DNA of 64,000 nt from Diploptera punctata (GCA_030220185.1 JASPKZ010003845.1:1559501-1623500), one strand, 5' to 3'; positions 22,885-33,654 are shown, counted from the first letter of the stretch. Notes: generated from the sequence alone by a model not told the origin. Numbers and translations are program-made.

Positions 22885-23850
22885 CGAGGTTATATGTAAT
22901 ATTTCTTATATTTTGAAGCTATTTTTGGGGATTTTTTGAGTAATTTCTTTAAAACACCAGCAGCATACCGTTTATTGTATGACCGAAGTAACATTTCTGT
23001 TGCAAGATCAAGTTCATCGCGAGAGAATTTTCTTGTTGGCTTTCTTTTATAAACAGTTCTAGGAGTTTCACTCTTCATCATCTAACAGTAGTTGTTGAGC
23101 ATTGTGGTGCTCCACCTGCTTTGGTATCCTGTTTCTAATTCCTTGAGATCTTGGTGGAATCTCTCCCCATATTCTTCACTGTACTCCCCAAGATTCTCGG
23201 GAAAGTAGTCCAGGTGAGAATGTAGCATGTGGACCTTGAGACTCATGTTACATCCAAGTTCCTTGAATGCATTCAACATTTTGTTTGCCAAGTTTTTGTA
23301 ATCTGGATCCTTAATATTACCTAGAAACTTTGTAACAACGTCTCGGAATGATTGCTATGTTAACAAACTCTTTCGAATTAATTTTACTTTCAAAAGTATA
23401 ATCACGAAGCAACTTCCTGATAATCGGGCCTATAAATACACCTACTTTCACTTTTGCGTTGCTTAAACCTGGGAACTTTTCACTAATGTACAAAAAGCAA
23501 TGTCCTTCCTTATCCAAGATCTTGACAAATTGTTTCATGAGCCGTAACTTAATATGAAGAGGAGGTAAGAGAACATCAGATGCCACAATAAGACTCTTCT
23601 TCTTAATGTTTTGAACCAACATTCCATTGTCTTCGGGGCCATTCCTTCTTAATCCAATGTTGTGCCTTTGCCCGACTGCCCCACTCGCAAATGAAACACG
23701 GATATTTTGCATAACCTATCTGTTGATCCATCAAGAGTGAGATAACTTTGAAATCTCCACACACTTGCCATTTATGTCTTCATATTTTGTCTTGGTCAAC
23801 AGTAGTTCCATATTTTCGTAAGACTCTTTGTGAATCACTGAGTAACCAAT
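22885..23850 (-). pseudogene. repeated arthropod gene of unknown function, broken
   Basis: On the minus strand the protein runs LLPPLHIKLRLMKQFVKILD, FPGLSNAKVKVGVFIGP, (frameshift near 23330) DVVTKFLGNIKDPDYKN, LGCNMSLKVHMLHSHLDYFP, ENLGEYSEEYGERFHQDLKE, then NNYC-stop and a basic C-terminus TVYKRKPTRKF. From memory this matches a multi-copy, unnamed family widespread in arthropod genomes, probably carried by a transposon. One nonsense codon (23082-23084, where the family usually has Trp) and at least one frameshift disable it. More decayed N-terminal sequence (SYENMELLLTKTKYED) extends to about 23850. I assign no function. Confidence 0.6.
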
Positions 23851-23867
23851 TGAATGTGATAAATTTT

Positions 23868-24170
23868 CAGGTATTGTGAAAGAAGGTTTTTCAGAAAATT
23901 ACACATAACGGAAATTCGTAAACTATAATTTCTGAGGAAATGTGATCTGATAGGATTTTTCTGAGTTCAAATCTGAATTCTCTAGGTAGGTATCACCCTA
24001 GACACAAAATTAGACTTAAACATAAACATAAATTTGCAGGTATTGTGAAACAAGGTTTTTCAGAAAATTACACACAATGGAAATTCTTAACTACAATTTC
24101 TGAGGAAATGTGACGTGATAGGAATTTTCTGAGTTCAAATCTGGATTCTATGGTCATCTGGCCCATGCCT
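23868..24170. repeat. direct duplication, period 169
   Basis: CAGGTATTGTGAAAGAAGGT at 23868 recurs with few changes at 24037, and the match (TTTTTCAGAAAATTACACA, then TTTCTGAGGAAATGTGA) runs for more than 130 bases. It overlaps the decayed 5' side of the adjacent pseudogene. Confidence 0.8.
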
Positions 24171-24900
24171 CCACCCCTTGGGATACCTCGGTCAGAGACC
24201 ATAGTCCCAAGTCCCAGATACTTGTCCTCCCTTAACTATCGCGTCCACGTTCAAGGTTCTCGGCAATAAAACCAACACGTCAGGGAGACGGTGTTGGAGT
24301 CGCAACTTCAGGGAAATTGCTGTGGCAATTCCCAAAGCCTTACGCCTGGTATTGTTCCAACCAGCCCGTTCGTAAGACTAGGCCTAGTCGTGCCGCTGCT
24401 GTGAGTCCAGCCCACTGAGCAATGTAGGCATCCCGGGTACTCATCGCCCATGGTGCCCCCACAGATGGACCTCGGGTTAATTGAACCAAGAGAAGGAGCT
24501 TCCGATCTCCAGACTCCCACCACTTCGCCACGATGGCCGCCATTCCTGCTGTGGGCCAGGATAAGTGAGCTTCCCCCTGTTGACCCCACTTATGGTCCGC
24601 GTGTCCATCGGACTTCGAAGGGAGGACTGACTAGCAGATCCACCGACATTTTCCCCACTACGCCACCGAGGGGACGCGTTTGGCTGCTGAAGTAGGCGCA
24701 GCACGAGCTATGTAGTACGTCAGGTCGCTCGAGTCCTGACGACCTCACAAATGGCCCGCGGGTCCGGTCTGGACCTAGCCGGGAGGAATGCAAGCAAACC
24801 ACCGACCGTTCCCCGATCCGCCACCTGGGGATGCGCCCTGATGCTGTTGTGAGCACAGCGTGGGGCCCGACTAGCGGACCCCCTAAATGTTCAGAGGTTC
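24171..24900. repeat. GC-rich block with diverged tandem units
   Basis: Base composition changes abruptly to GC-rich between AT-rich flanks. Three related units begin near 24440, 24590 and 24750. Each has a TGGNCC-type opening, a GGGAGGA/GGGAGGAAT element, CCACCGACxxTxCCCC, then CGCCACC and GGGGAxGCG. Overlapping frames on both strands are open but unlike each other and unlike known proteins. I read it as a tandem repeat, not a gene. Confidence 0.5.
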
Positions 24901-26035
24901 CATGCAATGAAATCACTGTTGCCCAGTGTAATGAAAAAGTTAACATTCACTTTTAGCCCAATCAGAATATTCCAGTAGAAATATTTTTTTTTCTCGCGCA
25001 CAACTCCCCACGTTTGAGAAAATAGTTTTTTTAAAAATATATTGTTTTTTAAATATATTTTAAAACCTTCTCCGAATAGTCCCTTAATTTTAATGTATTT
25101 ACTAAATGATCACTTATTGCCTCCATCGAACATTTTTGTTTATATATTAAATCAAACTATTCTCTGCGCGTGACGATAGACCTGGGCTGCTCGCCGCCTC
25201 CTGTAATAAGAAAGCTGATTATAAAAAAACGCAACAATTTGCACGCATGTTATTGTGAGGAATTTAAGGTCCATAAATCACTCTATATTTCTAACTAAAT
25301 TTGTACTACCGTTCAGAATTGTTCTTTCGTAGCTCAATTTAAAATATATTTGTGTAATTTTTTTAGTGTTTGGAAGATATTATTCCACGTGAATTTAATA
25401 TAATATCTGGTTATATTGAAAAACTTTAAATATATCAATTAAAAGTACAAACGTTCAGGTGAAGTCTCCATATAGAATAAGAAGAATATCTCGCAGAACT
25501 TGAACTCACAACGTCTTTACTTTCCACCACTCAAAACATAACAGGGATGTGGATCAGATGAGTTCTTAACTACCGAAAACTTCTATATTGTTTTCAAAAA
25601 CTTTAGAATTCTACACTCCTTTGTAAATAAGTGAAGAACAATCATCTGAGAATTATATTAGTGACTATTTATCTCATAGACCGATAATTTTACCTCTTCC
25701 TGTTAATAAAATTGCCTCTTCCTGTTCGTAATGACAGATATCTCCGCAAATTAACTTCTTTGACAAAGAAATCGATTCAACAATGTACGATCGATAAGGT
25801 AAGCAACAAATGCCAAAAAAAAATTCAAAAATTACCAAGAAAGAAGGTTAGTTCTGTTTCTCTAAAAATGTTATTAAATATTGTACATTGAATCTGTATT
25901 ATTGTTAATAGTTATTTCTCATACAGTTATCTGTTATTGATTTTTCCCAAAGAGATTTAATAGTAAATATATGTCGTTTATAACTATACATAACCTCACA
26001 TTTGGTAAATATTAAACATTATAATTATGTTATGA
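24901..26035. other. no gene seen
   Basis: About 1.1 kb of AT-rich DNA without recognised elements. Confidence 0.4.
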
Positions 26036-26155
26036 TGATCTTGATGAAGATTTTCGGGCTATAGGCCGTGGTCGTGAGGCTTGTAGTTCCCCGACGTTTC
26101 GCCAAAGACTGCGTCTGGCATCCTCAAGGATTGTCTTGAGAATGGCATTTCTGTT
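26036..26155 (-). mobile_element. Penelope-like LTR fragment, antisense
   Basis: The plus strand shows GATCTTGATGAAGATTTTCG to GGCATTTCTG. It is the near-identical inverted copy of 30595-30715. It was probably continuous with 30053-30363 before the Jockey-like element inserted, as the two pieces share GAGAATGGCATTTCTGT at the breakpoint. Confidence 0.7.
26097..26127 (-). ncRNA. hammerhead-like core motif
   Basis: TTGAGGA, extra T, GCCA pairing with TGGC, then GAAA. Same as 30619-30649. Confidence 0.35.
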
Positions 26156-26346
26156 TGTTTTTTTTATATTCGGAGGGGACTGTCATCATCCCACTTGCTG
26201 CGTTTTGTTACCCACTGGGCGACTTTTGCAGCTAAATTTCTTTATGGCTATCATTATGGGGTTCTTGACTTATGTTAAACCTAGCCATAGTAGGAAGATG
26301 TTTTCTCTCTAGAATACCATGTGGATAATGTATGATTCCTCAATAT

Positions 26347-28130
26347 TTAACCTATGGAACATAGGTTAAATATTTTGTGCATGAAGAGGAATTTCTCCAT
26401 AGTAGATAGACTAGCCACTAAGGGCTGAATATCTTGGAGAAACTCCTCGACATGTGTACTGAATTGTATCGCCGGTATAGTGCGATCTTGAACATTGTTG
26501 TTCACATTTGTTTGTGAAGAAGTACCAGGTTTGGTTACTTGGGAGAAGGTAACATGAGGATTGACTTTCACCGAAGTGAAAGTCTTGGGTTGAATGGATG
26601 GTAATTGGGTAACTTGGTTTTTTGGCTTGTTCATATTTTTCCAGCGCTGCCTGGAAAGCTGGACAGCCACGATATGAAGCAGGGTGACCAGACGCCCCGC
26701 AATTTACACACTTTAGTAAATTAGGGTTTCTCTGTGCAGAGGCCTTAATGGGGCAGTCCTTATGCCCATGGGCCTCGGCACAGATTACGCAACGTAGCGT
26801 CCGGCTACACGCAGGAAAGGTGTGGTTGAAGGACTGGCACTTGAAACATTATTTAAGACCGGCCCTTGGTCTATATCCTTCCACGGCCACAACACAATAA
26901 CATAGCCTTTCGAGATCATCAATTTTGAAAGCCTCTGCTGTTCGCTTTAGTTCCAAAATGAAAACCGGTAGGGGTTTTTCCAAATTATCTTTTTTCGCAA
27001 TAATTTGCGTTACTTTTTGAAGAGGAAATCCCAAGGACCTGATTTTCTCTTCAATTTCTTCAATTTTGATATTTGCTGGTAGACGTTTCAGTGCTACCTT
27101 CAATGGAGTGTCCTTTAAGATTTGATACGTATAGTATTCCTTATGTAATGAATTAAAATATGTTTTCATGATCTGAAAGTCTTCCATTGAAGCTGCGTAA
27201 TAACACAGACCTTCAGTAATATTGACTACTCGGAGATCTCCACTAGTGAGTGCTCTTAATTCCTTGTTCATGCGAAACAGGTCCGCGTGCCCAATAACAG
27301 TAATGGGTGGCGGTCTCTGTTTCACGGAGTCAATATTTCTGATAGGTGTAGTTTTGTTTGTGGCCGTAGAAGGACCGGCGATAGAAATAGGTGGTGGAAC
27401 CACTTGTAAGGAAGTTTCAGCGATTGGTTCTGTCATGTCAGTTAAAACTGAAAATCTGTTAGCAGTTTCAGCCACTGTAACTACAGCAGGAGACCTTGCC
27501 TCGACCTGTTTAGACCGACTTTCATGTTTTCTACCTGATTTGATATCATTTGATTTTACAACTTTTTAGTTCCTTTGCTTTTGCTTTTATTTCGTCTTTT
27601 CTTACTAGTTTTTACCCTTCAGTTGGTTGAGTCTTTATAAATTGAGACGGATTTGGATTCTTTCTGCCACCCAAGTTAGCAGAGCTACTCGGAGTAGCAG
27701 GAGAGAATGCCGCTTCCGTGTCAGATTTTGGAAAATTTGGTTCATCTGTGGTGAGAAGGCTCATTGATTGAAGTTCAACCAAATCAGCCTTCAACTCCTT
27801 CAATATGGCATTAAATAGGCCTTGCTCTACACTATATGTCTTGAACAATTTAGTTAAATTTTCGAAACAGGTCGATGTAAAGTCGCCAACTGTCTCGGAT
27901 TTGTCGCACACTTTGAAGGTGGGAAGATAGTTTGTGATTATCAAAAATGCTCCACGAATTTGGTGGATGATATGTTTAAATTTTGGAATTTCCTCAAATT
28001 TATTTTTATCACTGTATTTTTCAAAATTTTGACTTGCCTCTTCCCAGCGTGCGAAAGCCCCGGGATTCTCACTACCACTATCCATTGGATCATCTATATT
28101 TAACATATGAGCCATTGCTTGGCAAGCCAA
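26347..28130 (-). pseudogene. Jockey-type ORF1 (gag)
   Basis: Start codon at 28130. The N-terminal region (28130-27612) is an unfamiliar helical segment (FKHIIHQIRGAFLIITNYLP). After a lysine-rich, frameshifted linker comes NRFSVLTDM, then a pre-C2HC-like domain (RPPPITVIGHADLF to FILELKRTAEAFKIDDL). Then follow three zinc knuckles read at 26850-26700: CFKCQSFNHTFPAC (CX2CX4HX4C), CVICAEAHGHKDC (CX2CX3HX4C) and CVNCGASGHPASYRGC (CX2CX4HX6C). The C-terminal tail is frameshifted near 26640 and ends at 26347. A TAA sits just before the first knuckle. This is the RNA-binding protein of a non-LTR retrotransposon, inactive as it stands. Confidence 0.75.
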
Positions 28131-28362
28131 GACTTAGTTCACTGATATATTAAATTTTCTGAAAACACTTTCCACTTAGGCAGGCTTACACTACACAATT
28201 TTTGTGAATAAATCACAACACCACAATGTTAGCCACTTTACACGAAGAAATTATATTAGAAAAACACAAAAACATTATCCAATGGACCGGGCCTAAGCCC
28301 GGTCAATAAAATTAAGAAATTTAGCTGCCTCGCGCCTATTGGTCGGCTTCGATCACCTTATA

Positions 28363-29871
28363 CACTGCTCAAAAAAATTAGGGGATATTGTAGAATAACC
28401 TATTAAGACTATGTTTTTAGGAACAGTATTAGATGCAATCACTTTCTATTACTCCAAAAGAATGTCAACAAGAGTTTGAAGTCATTACGTAACCTCTGTG
28501 CCACACCAGATGTCAAAGAGATCCTGATTAGGTATATGGCAAACAAACAAAGCAACATTAACATGGGTGAAAATGTTTCTTTAGTATGGTGTATGGTCTC
28601 CTCGAATGGCCAGCACTGCCTCACACCTGTGTGGCATTGATGCAATGAGGTTAGCAATGAGTTCTTGGGGGATACGTGGCCACTCTTCCATAAGAGCAAT
28701 GTGCAGCTCTGGAACAGTAGTGGGAGGTGCTGGTCTGCCTGCAATGCACCTGCCTAATGCATCCCACACGTGCTCAATCGGATTTAAGTCCGGGGAGGAA
28801 GCTGGCCATTGCATACGCTCGATACCCTCCACTTCCAGCATGTCGTCCACCAAGCCAGCTCTGTGGGGTCGTGCATTATCGTCCATAAAAAGAAAAGAAT
28901 CATCTATGGCATCAGCATAAGGCACGACAAAAGGTCGGAGAATCTCATTTCTATACTTTACCGCAGTCATAGTACCACCTTGGATAACGTAGAGGTCCGT
29001 ACGTCCACCACTACTGACTCCTGCCTACACCATCAATCCACCGCCACCATATGGGGATCTTTCACGTACACAAGCTGGATTGTTTCGTGTCCCTTTTTCT
29101 CTCCAGATGAATACACGCCGACTATCACATTCCATGTTGAATCGCGACTCATCAGAAAAAAGAACTGATCTCCATTCAGCATGCCTCCACCCACGATGTT
29201 CCTCCGCCCAGTTTCTGCGATCTCTACGGTGTTGTGGAGTTAACCTGGTACACACCATGGGCCTACGGGCATAGAGACCACTTCCATGCAGTCGATTAGG
29301 GACAGTTTGAGTTGACACCCTGCGTCCTGTTGCTGTTTGAAGTGTATTTCGCAGTTGAGTTGCATTCTGCTGTCTATTCCGACGGGCTGTTAACAAGAGG
29401 TAACGGTCATCCCTTGCTGTTGTTGCCCTTGGTCGACCTTGTCCGGCTCTTCTATGAACAGTATGTTCTTTGAAAATGATTCCAAAGACTGGAAATCACG
29501 CTTTGAGACACCCCAATGGCTTGTGCCACCTCTTGTTGTGTCTGTCCAGCTTCCATCCTTCCTATGGCCCTCCAAGCCATTGGTTCAGGTAAATCACGTT
29601 GTCGAGGCATAACTGTCCCTAGGGAAAGTCATTCACTAACTGAAAACTGGACTGGATTTAAAAACAGCAACAAAACATTAACCCCCACACCACCTTTTCA
29701 CATCAACAGTACAGACACTGCCCTCTGGTGTGGTACCGAGGTTACGTAACAACTTCAAACTCTTATTTACATTATCTTGGAATAATAGAAAGTGATTGCA
29801 TCTAATACTATTCCAAAAAACATAGTCTTAATAGGTTATTCTACAATATCCCCTAATTTTTTTGAGCAGTG
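28363..29871 (-). mobile_element. Tc1-like DNA transposon, 1,509 bp
   Basis: Terminal inverted repeats begin CACTGCTCAAAAAAATTAG on both ends and continue, nearly identical, for about 80 bases. TA duplications flank the element at 28361-28362 and 29872-29873. It encodes one transposase on the minus strand. It inserted into the 5' part of the Jockey-like element. Confidence 0.95.
28581..29610 (-). pseudogene. Tc1 transposase, one frameshift and one stop
   Basis: A cut-and-paste transposase of about 343 codons, the family's normal length. It starts at ATG 29610 (MPRQRDLPEPMAWRAIGRM), followed by a paired helix-turn-helix DNA-binding region. The catalytic DD34E triad is visible: first Asp in LFSDESRF (about 29085), second in FMDDNARPH (about 28880), and Glu 34 residues later in PDLNPIEHVWD. 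A 1-base insertion near 29460 shifts the frame, and a TAG at 29025-29027 replaces an expected Trp in the motif GGLMV-W. Otherwise well preserved, so a relatively recent copy. Confidence 0.92.
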
Positions 29872-30052
29872 TATATACACGACCAATCACAGTAAGCGGA
29901 ACTACCAGCCTAACTCCTTTTTTGTTTTTAACACTGCAGCACTACTATTGAGTCGAAAAGCCTCGATGGTTGACCATGATGACTTGGCGCTCAGAAGAGT
30001 ACGTTGTTCTGTTGATTTCAGGAGATGTTGTCTCGATGAAAACCAAGTAGAG

Positions 30053-30740
30053 AATGTGGCATTTCTGTCCACTGTCTGTCCTATTTATACGTTCATCGCG
30101 ATGTGTACGTAAGTTATATCTGCCTTCTGGTTGGTCAGCGTTAGAGACTTCCATTGCTTCAATGAGATTGCTGTTTGCTGGTCTTGTCGACTGTACGTTA
30201 TATCTGCCTTCTGATTGGTCAGCGGTAGGGACTTCCATTGTTCCAATGAGATTGCTGTTTGATTGTCTAGTCGACTGTACTTGTAGAGGTTTACATTTTG
30301 CGTTTTTTAGAACCGGTATCCATACTTTGTTGACTTTTAATGATTCTTCTTTTCTATTGAAATATTCAAACATAAAAACAGTTTCAATAGAAAAGAAGAA
30401 TCATTAAAAGTCAACAAAGTATGGATGCCGGTTCTAAAAAACACAAAATGTAAACCTCTACAAGTACGGTCGACTAGACAATCAAACAGCAATCTCATTG
30501 GAATAATGGAAGTCCCTACCGCTGACCAATTAGAAGGCAGAAATAACTTATGTACACATCGCGGTGAACGTATAAATAGGACAGACAGTGGACAGAAATG
30601 CCAGTCTCAAGACAACTCTTGAGGATGCCAGACGCAGTCTTTGGCGAAACGTCGGGGAACTACAAGCCTCACGACCACGGCCTACAGCCCGAAAATCTTC
30701 ATCAAGATCATCATAGCAACTCCGGCCGTGAAAGTCTACG
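30053..30740. mobile_element. Penelope-like pseudo-LTR inverted repeat, large
   Basis: Centred near 30367. The left arm (minus, 30053-30363) and right arm (plus, 30375-30740) match closely (AGAAGAATCATTAAAAGTCA, CGGTCGACTAGACAATCAAA, CGTATAAATAGGACAGACAG). The left arm contains an extra tandem copy of a segment of roughly 90 bases. The right arm continues into TTGGCGAAACGTCGGGGAAC and GGCCTACAGCCCGAAAATCT. The frames on it (GRYNLRTHRDERINRTDSG) may be the end of the Penelope-like ORF. Confidence 0.65.
30619..30649 (+). ncRNA. hammerhead-like core motif
   Basis: TTGAGGA, extra T, GCCA pairing with TGGC around an 11-base loop, then GAAA followed by CGTCGG. Confidence 0.35.
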
Positions 30741-30861
30741 TGAATACATTATAATTATGTTTAAGCTTCTGATGTATTATTCGCTAAATAGTGACTCCAA
30801 ATCCAACGCGAGGTTGCGTTTTTCATTAGACAAAATCACTCGTGACTTTCTCGCTCGTGAT
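30741..30861. other. no gene seen
   Basis: Short spacer. Confidence 0.3.
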
Positions 30862-31490
30862 TTTCACAGACTATTTAACTCATGTCGCAAATGGTAGTCA
30901 ATGACCAATCAAGTTTCAATGAATTCTGTTTTACACCAATGACAGTCGTGTTTCACCTCGCTCTTTATCGATTTATCTTTATCACCTCCTGCTTTTGTGA
31001 TAAACAAAGCTCCTCCTTTTTTTTAATATTCTGAACAGGTTACACCATTATTTTTCTCCAACAAATACATTGAATATAGCAAATAATGATAATGAATAGA
31101 TTCAGTGATTTTACTGAGTTGTTTATTCAAAATATAAATTATTAACCTATAATGTTGATTATAATAGTTTGATGTGTTTCATTATTTCTCCACTAGGGTG
31201 CATTCTTAAAATATTGCGATCCTATTTGGCAATAAATAATATGATCGAGTTGCAGTGAATATGCATAACCTCACATTTCTAATTTGTTTTCAAACATCGC
31301 CGTTTACATTAACTATACAAATATTTTAAAACGCCGATAACTATATTCAAATAATTATTTTTTAGTAAAGAGCTTAATTTTATTCGTTAAATAGTCCTAA
31401 TAAATGCCACTCTTGATTTCCAAATTCTCTAGATTAATTCACTCCTCACTTCGAAAATTTGGAAATCACTCGTGGCATTTCTTATGAAAA
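30862..31490 (+). mobile_element. foldback family F1, single arm
   Basis: From GACTATTTAACTCATGTCGC through CTCCACTAGGGTGCATTC to ACTCTTGATTTCCAAATTCT and a partial inversion at the end (TTTGGAAATCACTCGTGGCA). Closest to the right arm at 53340-53895, including the shared CTTTTGTGATAAACAAAGCT. Confidence 0.75.
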
Positions 31491-32150
31491 ACACTTGTTA
31501 GGGTAGTAAAAATAGTTTTTCCAACTAGATTTCGTTTCTGGCCCACTGTGCACTGGTGGCAACACAAGATGGACTACATCTTATCTCATCCTTCGACACG
31601 CTGAACACGAGTAGAGGCTTTACTTTACTTACCGAAATGAGAATAAAATAAAAGTAGCTACATGGGGAGAGTAGAGTGTAAATTGAATTGTACGGATCCT
31701 TCTGTTCCATTGTGACTGATTACGAAGTTGTTACCGGTACTATTGATCAGGTGTTAGACTAAAAGGGTCTTATTTCGTGAAACCACATGAAGAAAGCAGG
31801 TGTTGTGACGTAATGAAAAGGCTTACTAATTAACAGATACTCCCACAGACATATCAAACCTTTATACACGAAACGGTACTCAACTTTATTCTTTCTCATG
31901 ATAATATGTGGTTGGCCCACGCAAGTATTTCTAATGCAAACTACCCTATCTACACTAGATTTCAATTATTGCTCTAGCGTTTGAATCGTAAAATAGAATT
32001 ATCCAATGACAATGAAATTGTCTCGCTTGATAGATTTTAGTTAGATTAGTCCGAACACATGATTTATTCAAGAATCGCTAATAACGGAAGATAAATTTAG
32101 TTAAGAAATTATATTGTGTTTAAAAATAGGTCCTGTGATAACAGGGTGTT
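31491..32150. other. no gene seen
   Basis: No recognised element or coding frame in about 650 bases. Confidence 0.35.
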
Positions 32151-32875
32151 GCAAAAAAATAACCGACAATGGAGGTGAGATGGTATATTGAGATACTCGT
32201 ATGTTGATCATTTTTAATAAGGTACCAATGTCCAGAAATTATGCGTTTTCAAACTATGAGTAGCTATCTTCTCATGAGTTCCGTTAGTTGGATTTCAAGA
32301 CACAATACTTGACAATACTGTCACAGTCATGTCAAGTTTTCAAAATATCCACCTCACATCTAATTGCAGAGCGTACATCGGCGGTGTAGTGATTGGCGCA
32401 AACGTTCAAATAATCCTGGCCTCGTTTGAATTATATCTGTAGCAGCGTGGATTCGGGCTCTACTGGAGTCTGGTAAACAGACTGTTTCATGTCGCCCCAC
32501 AAAAAGTAGTCGAGTGGGATAAGATCAGGTGATCTTCGAGGCCATGGGATTGGTCCACATCTGCCAATCCATCGACCTGGATAGGTGGTATCAAAATATC
32601 TCGTCACATTGGCATCGAAGTGAGCTGGAGCTCCGTCATGTTGTAGCCATATTCCGTTGCGAAGCCACGTATCACAGGTTCCGTACATGTGAGGTGTTGT
32701 CAAGTAATGAGTCTTCAAATCCTTCAAACTAACACTGATATTGAGACATAATTAATTAGTCGTAGAATGAAAATGCATCATTTCCGGACATTGGTACCTT
32801 ATTAAAAAAATGATCAACATATATCAGTATACCACCTCATCTCTGTTGGTGTTTTCTTTTTTTGCAACAACCTGT
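32151..32875 (-). mobile_element. internally deleted mariner/DUF4817-type transposon
   Basis: Ends ACAGGGTGTTGCAAAAAAA (left) and TTTTTTTGCAACAACCTGT (right) are imperfect inverted repeats. The subterminal sequence is also inverted (TGAGATGGTATATTGAGATA against TATCAGTATACCACCTCATC; CATTTTTAATAAGGTACCAA against TTGGTACCTTATTAAAAAAA). About 725 bases remain, with part of a transposase on the minus strand. Confidence 0.7.
32431..32727 (-). pseudogene. transposase catalytic core fragment
   Basis: Contains WLQHDGAPAHFDANVTRYFD and WPRRSPDLIPLDYFLWGDMK, the second Asp and the downstream Asp of a mariner-like DDD core (QHDGAPAHF and PLDYFLWG), as in transposases that carry the N-terminal domain seen at 8161. 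The first catalytic Asp and the N-terminus are deleted. Confidence 0.7.
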
Positions 32876-32949
32876 ATATTTGTTAGCAACGAAAGATAAA
32901 TTTAGTTAAAAAATTATATTTTAATTGAGTCAGGCGTAACTTTGCTGAA

Positions 32950-33535
32950 ATTCATTATACAGTATGTTACCGAAATGAGTGCAGATTTTTCGTGTGGTGG
33001 AAGGAAACGTCCATACAAGTATTTTAACACAATGAACCTTGGGCCGGAAATAATTGTTGTGGGTCTACAGCATAAAACAGCTTTTAAAATTGTTGAACAC
33101 ATTGTTGTTTATTTATTAATTCTAAGAAAAATGGAAGGTATTACATGTTATTTTACAGTAATTGTTGGAAATGGCAACCATTGACCTGGATGCACATCTC
33201 CGCGCGTCTCATCTCGGACTGACGAACTCTAAGAAGCATATCTGGATGCTCCCTGATTTCAGCAGCCGCTGCCACGATCCTTGCTACAAGCTCTGGTGCT
33301 GTGCATCCAGGTCAATGGTCGCTATTTCCAACATTTACTGTAAAAATAACGTGTAATACCTTCATTTTTCTTAGAATTAATAAATAAACAACAACGTGTT
33401 CAACAATTTAAATTATTCTGTAGGCCCACAACAATGTATTTCCGGCCCAAGGTTCATTGTATTAAAATACTTGTATGGATGTTTCCTTTCACCACACGAA
33501 AAATCTGCACTCATTTCGGTAACACCTGTATATAA
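32950..33535. mobile_element. palindromic transposon derivative with transposase tail
   Basis: Arms of about 240 bases in inverted orientation (outer TACCGAAATGAGTGCAGATT against AATCTGCACTCATTTCGGTA) enclose about 120 bases. Read on the minus strand, the spacer gives PELVARIVAAAAEIREHP and VRQSEMRRAEMCIQVNG, the C-terminal end of a mariner/Tc-like transposase. Both arms also carry the last transposase codons (CIQVNG..FQ.LL), so the palindrome was made by inverted duplication of the transposon's 3' end. Confidence 0.7.
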
Positions 33536-33654
33536 AATGAAACAATATATCTTAATAGTAATTCTGCAATTCTGCTAAAACAGTCGGCAAACAATCTGGA
33601 ATGTACATCTGTCCAATTAAAACAACAGATACCAGTAAGATTGATGAAACAAAA

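Larger units (their letters stand above)
26156..30050 (-). mobile_element. Jockey-like gag-only retrotransposon, split by Tc1
   Basis: Antisense. The A-rich 3' tail lies at about 26156-26170 and the 5' end near 30050. Both sides are flanked by GAGAATGGCATTTCTGT-like sequence (26137-26153; 30051-30070 with a 2-base insertion), an apparent target-site duplication of about 17 bases. After removing the Tc1 insertion the element is about 2.4 kb and holds only ORF1, followed directly by a 3' UTR of about 190 bases. No endonuclease or reverse transcriptase is present, so it is either internally deleted or a gag-only type. Confidence 0.6.

Noticed and set aside
24308..24946. Overlapping ORFs in the GC-rich block
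   Set aside because: High GC lowers stop frequency on both strands; frames lack shared motifs between tandem units and resemble no known protein.
28606..28920. Plus-strand ORF within Tc1
   Set aside because: Antisense shadow of the transposase.
32876..32880. TA duplication for the 32151-32875 transposon
   Set aside because: Left and right flanks cannot be aligned to one consistent TA duplication; left undefined.
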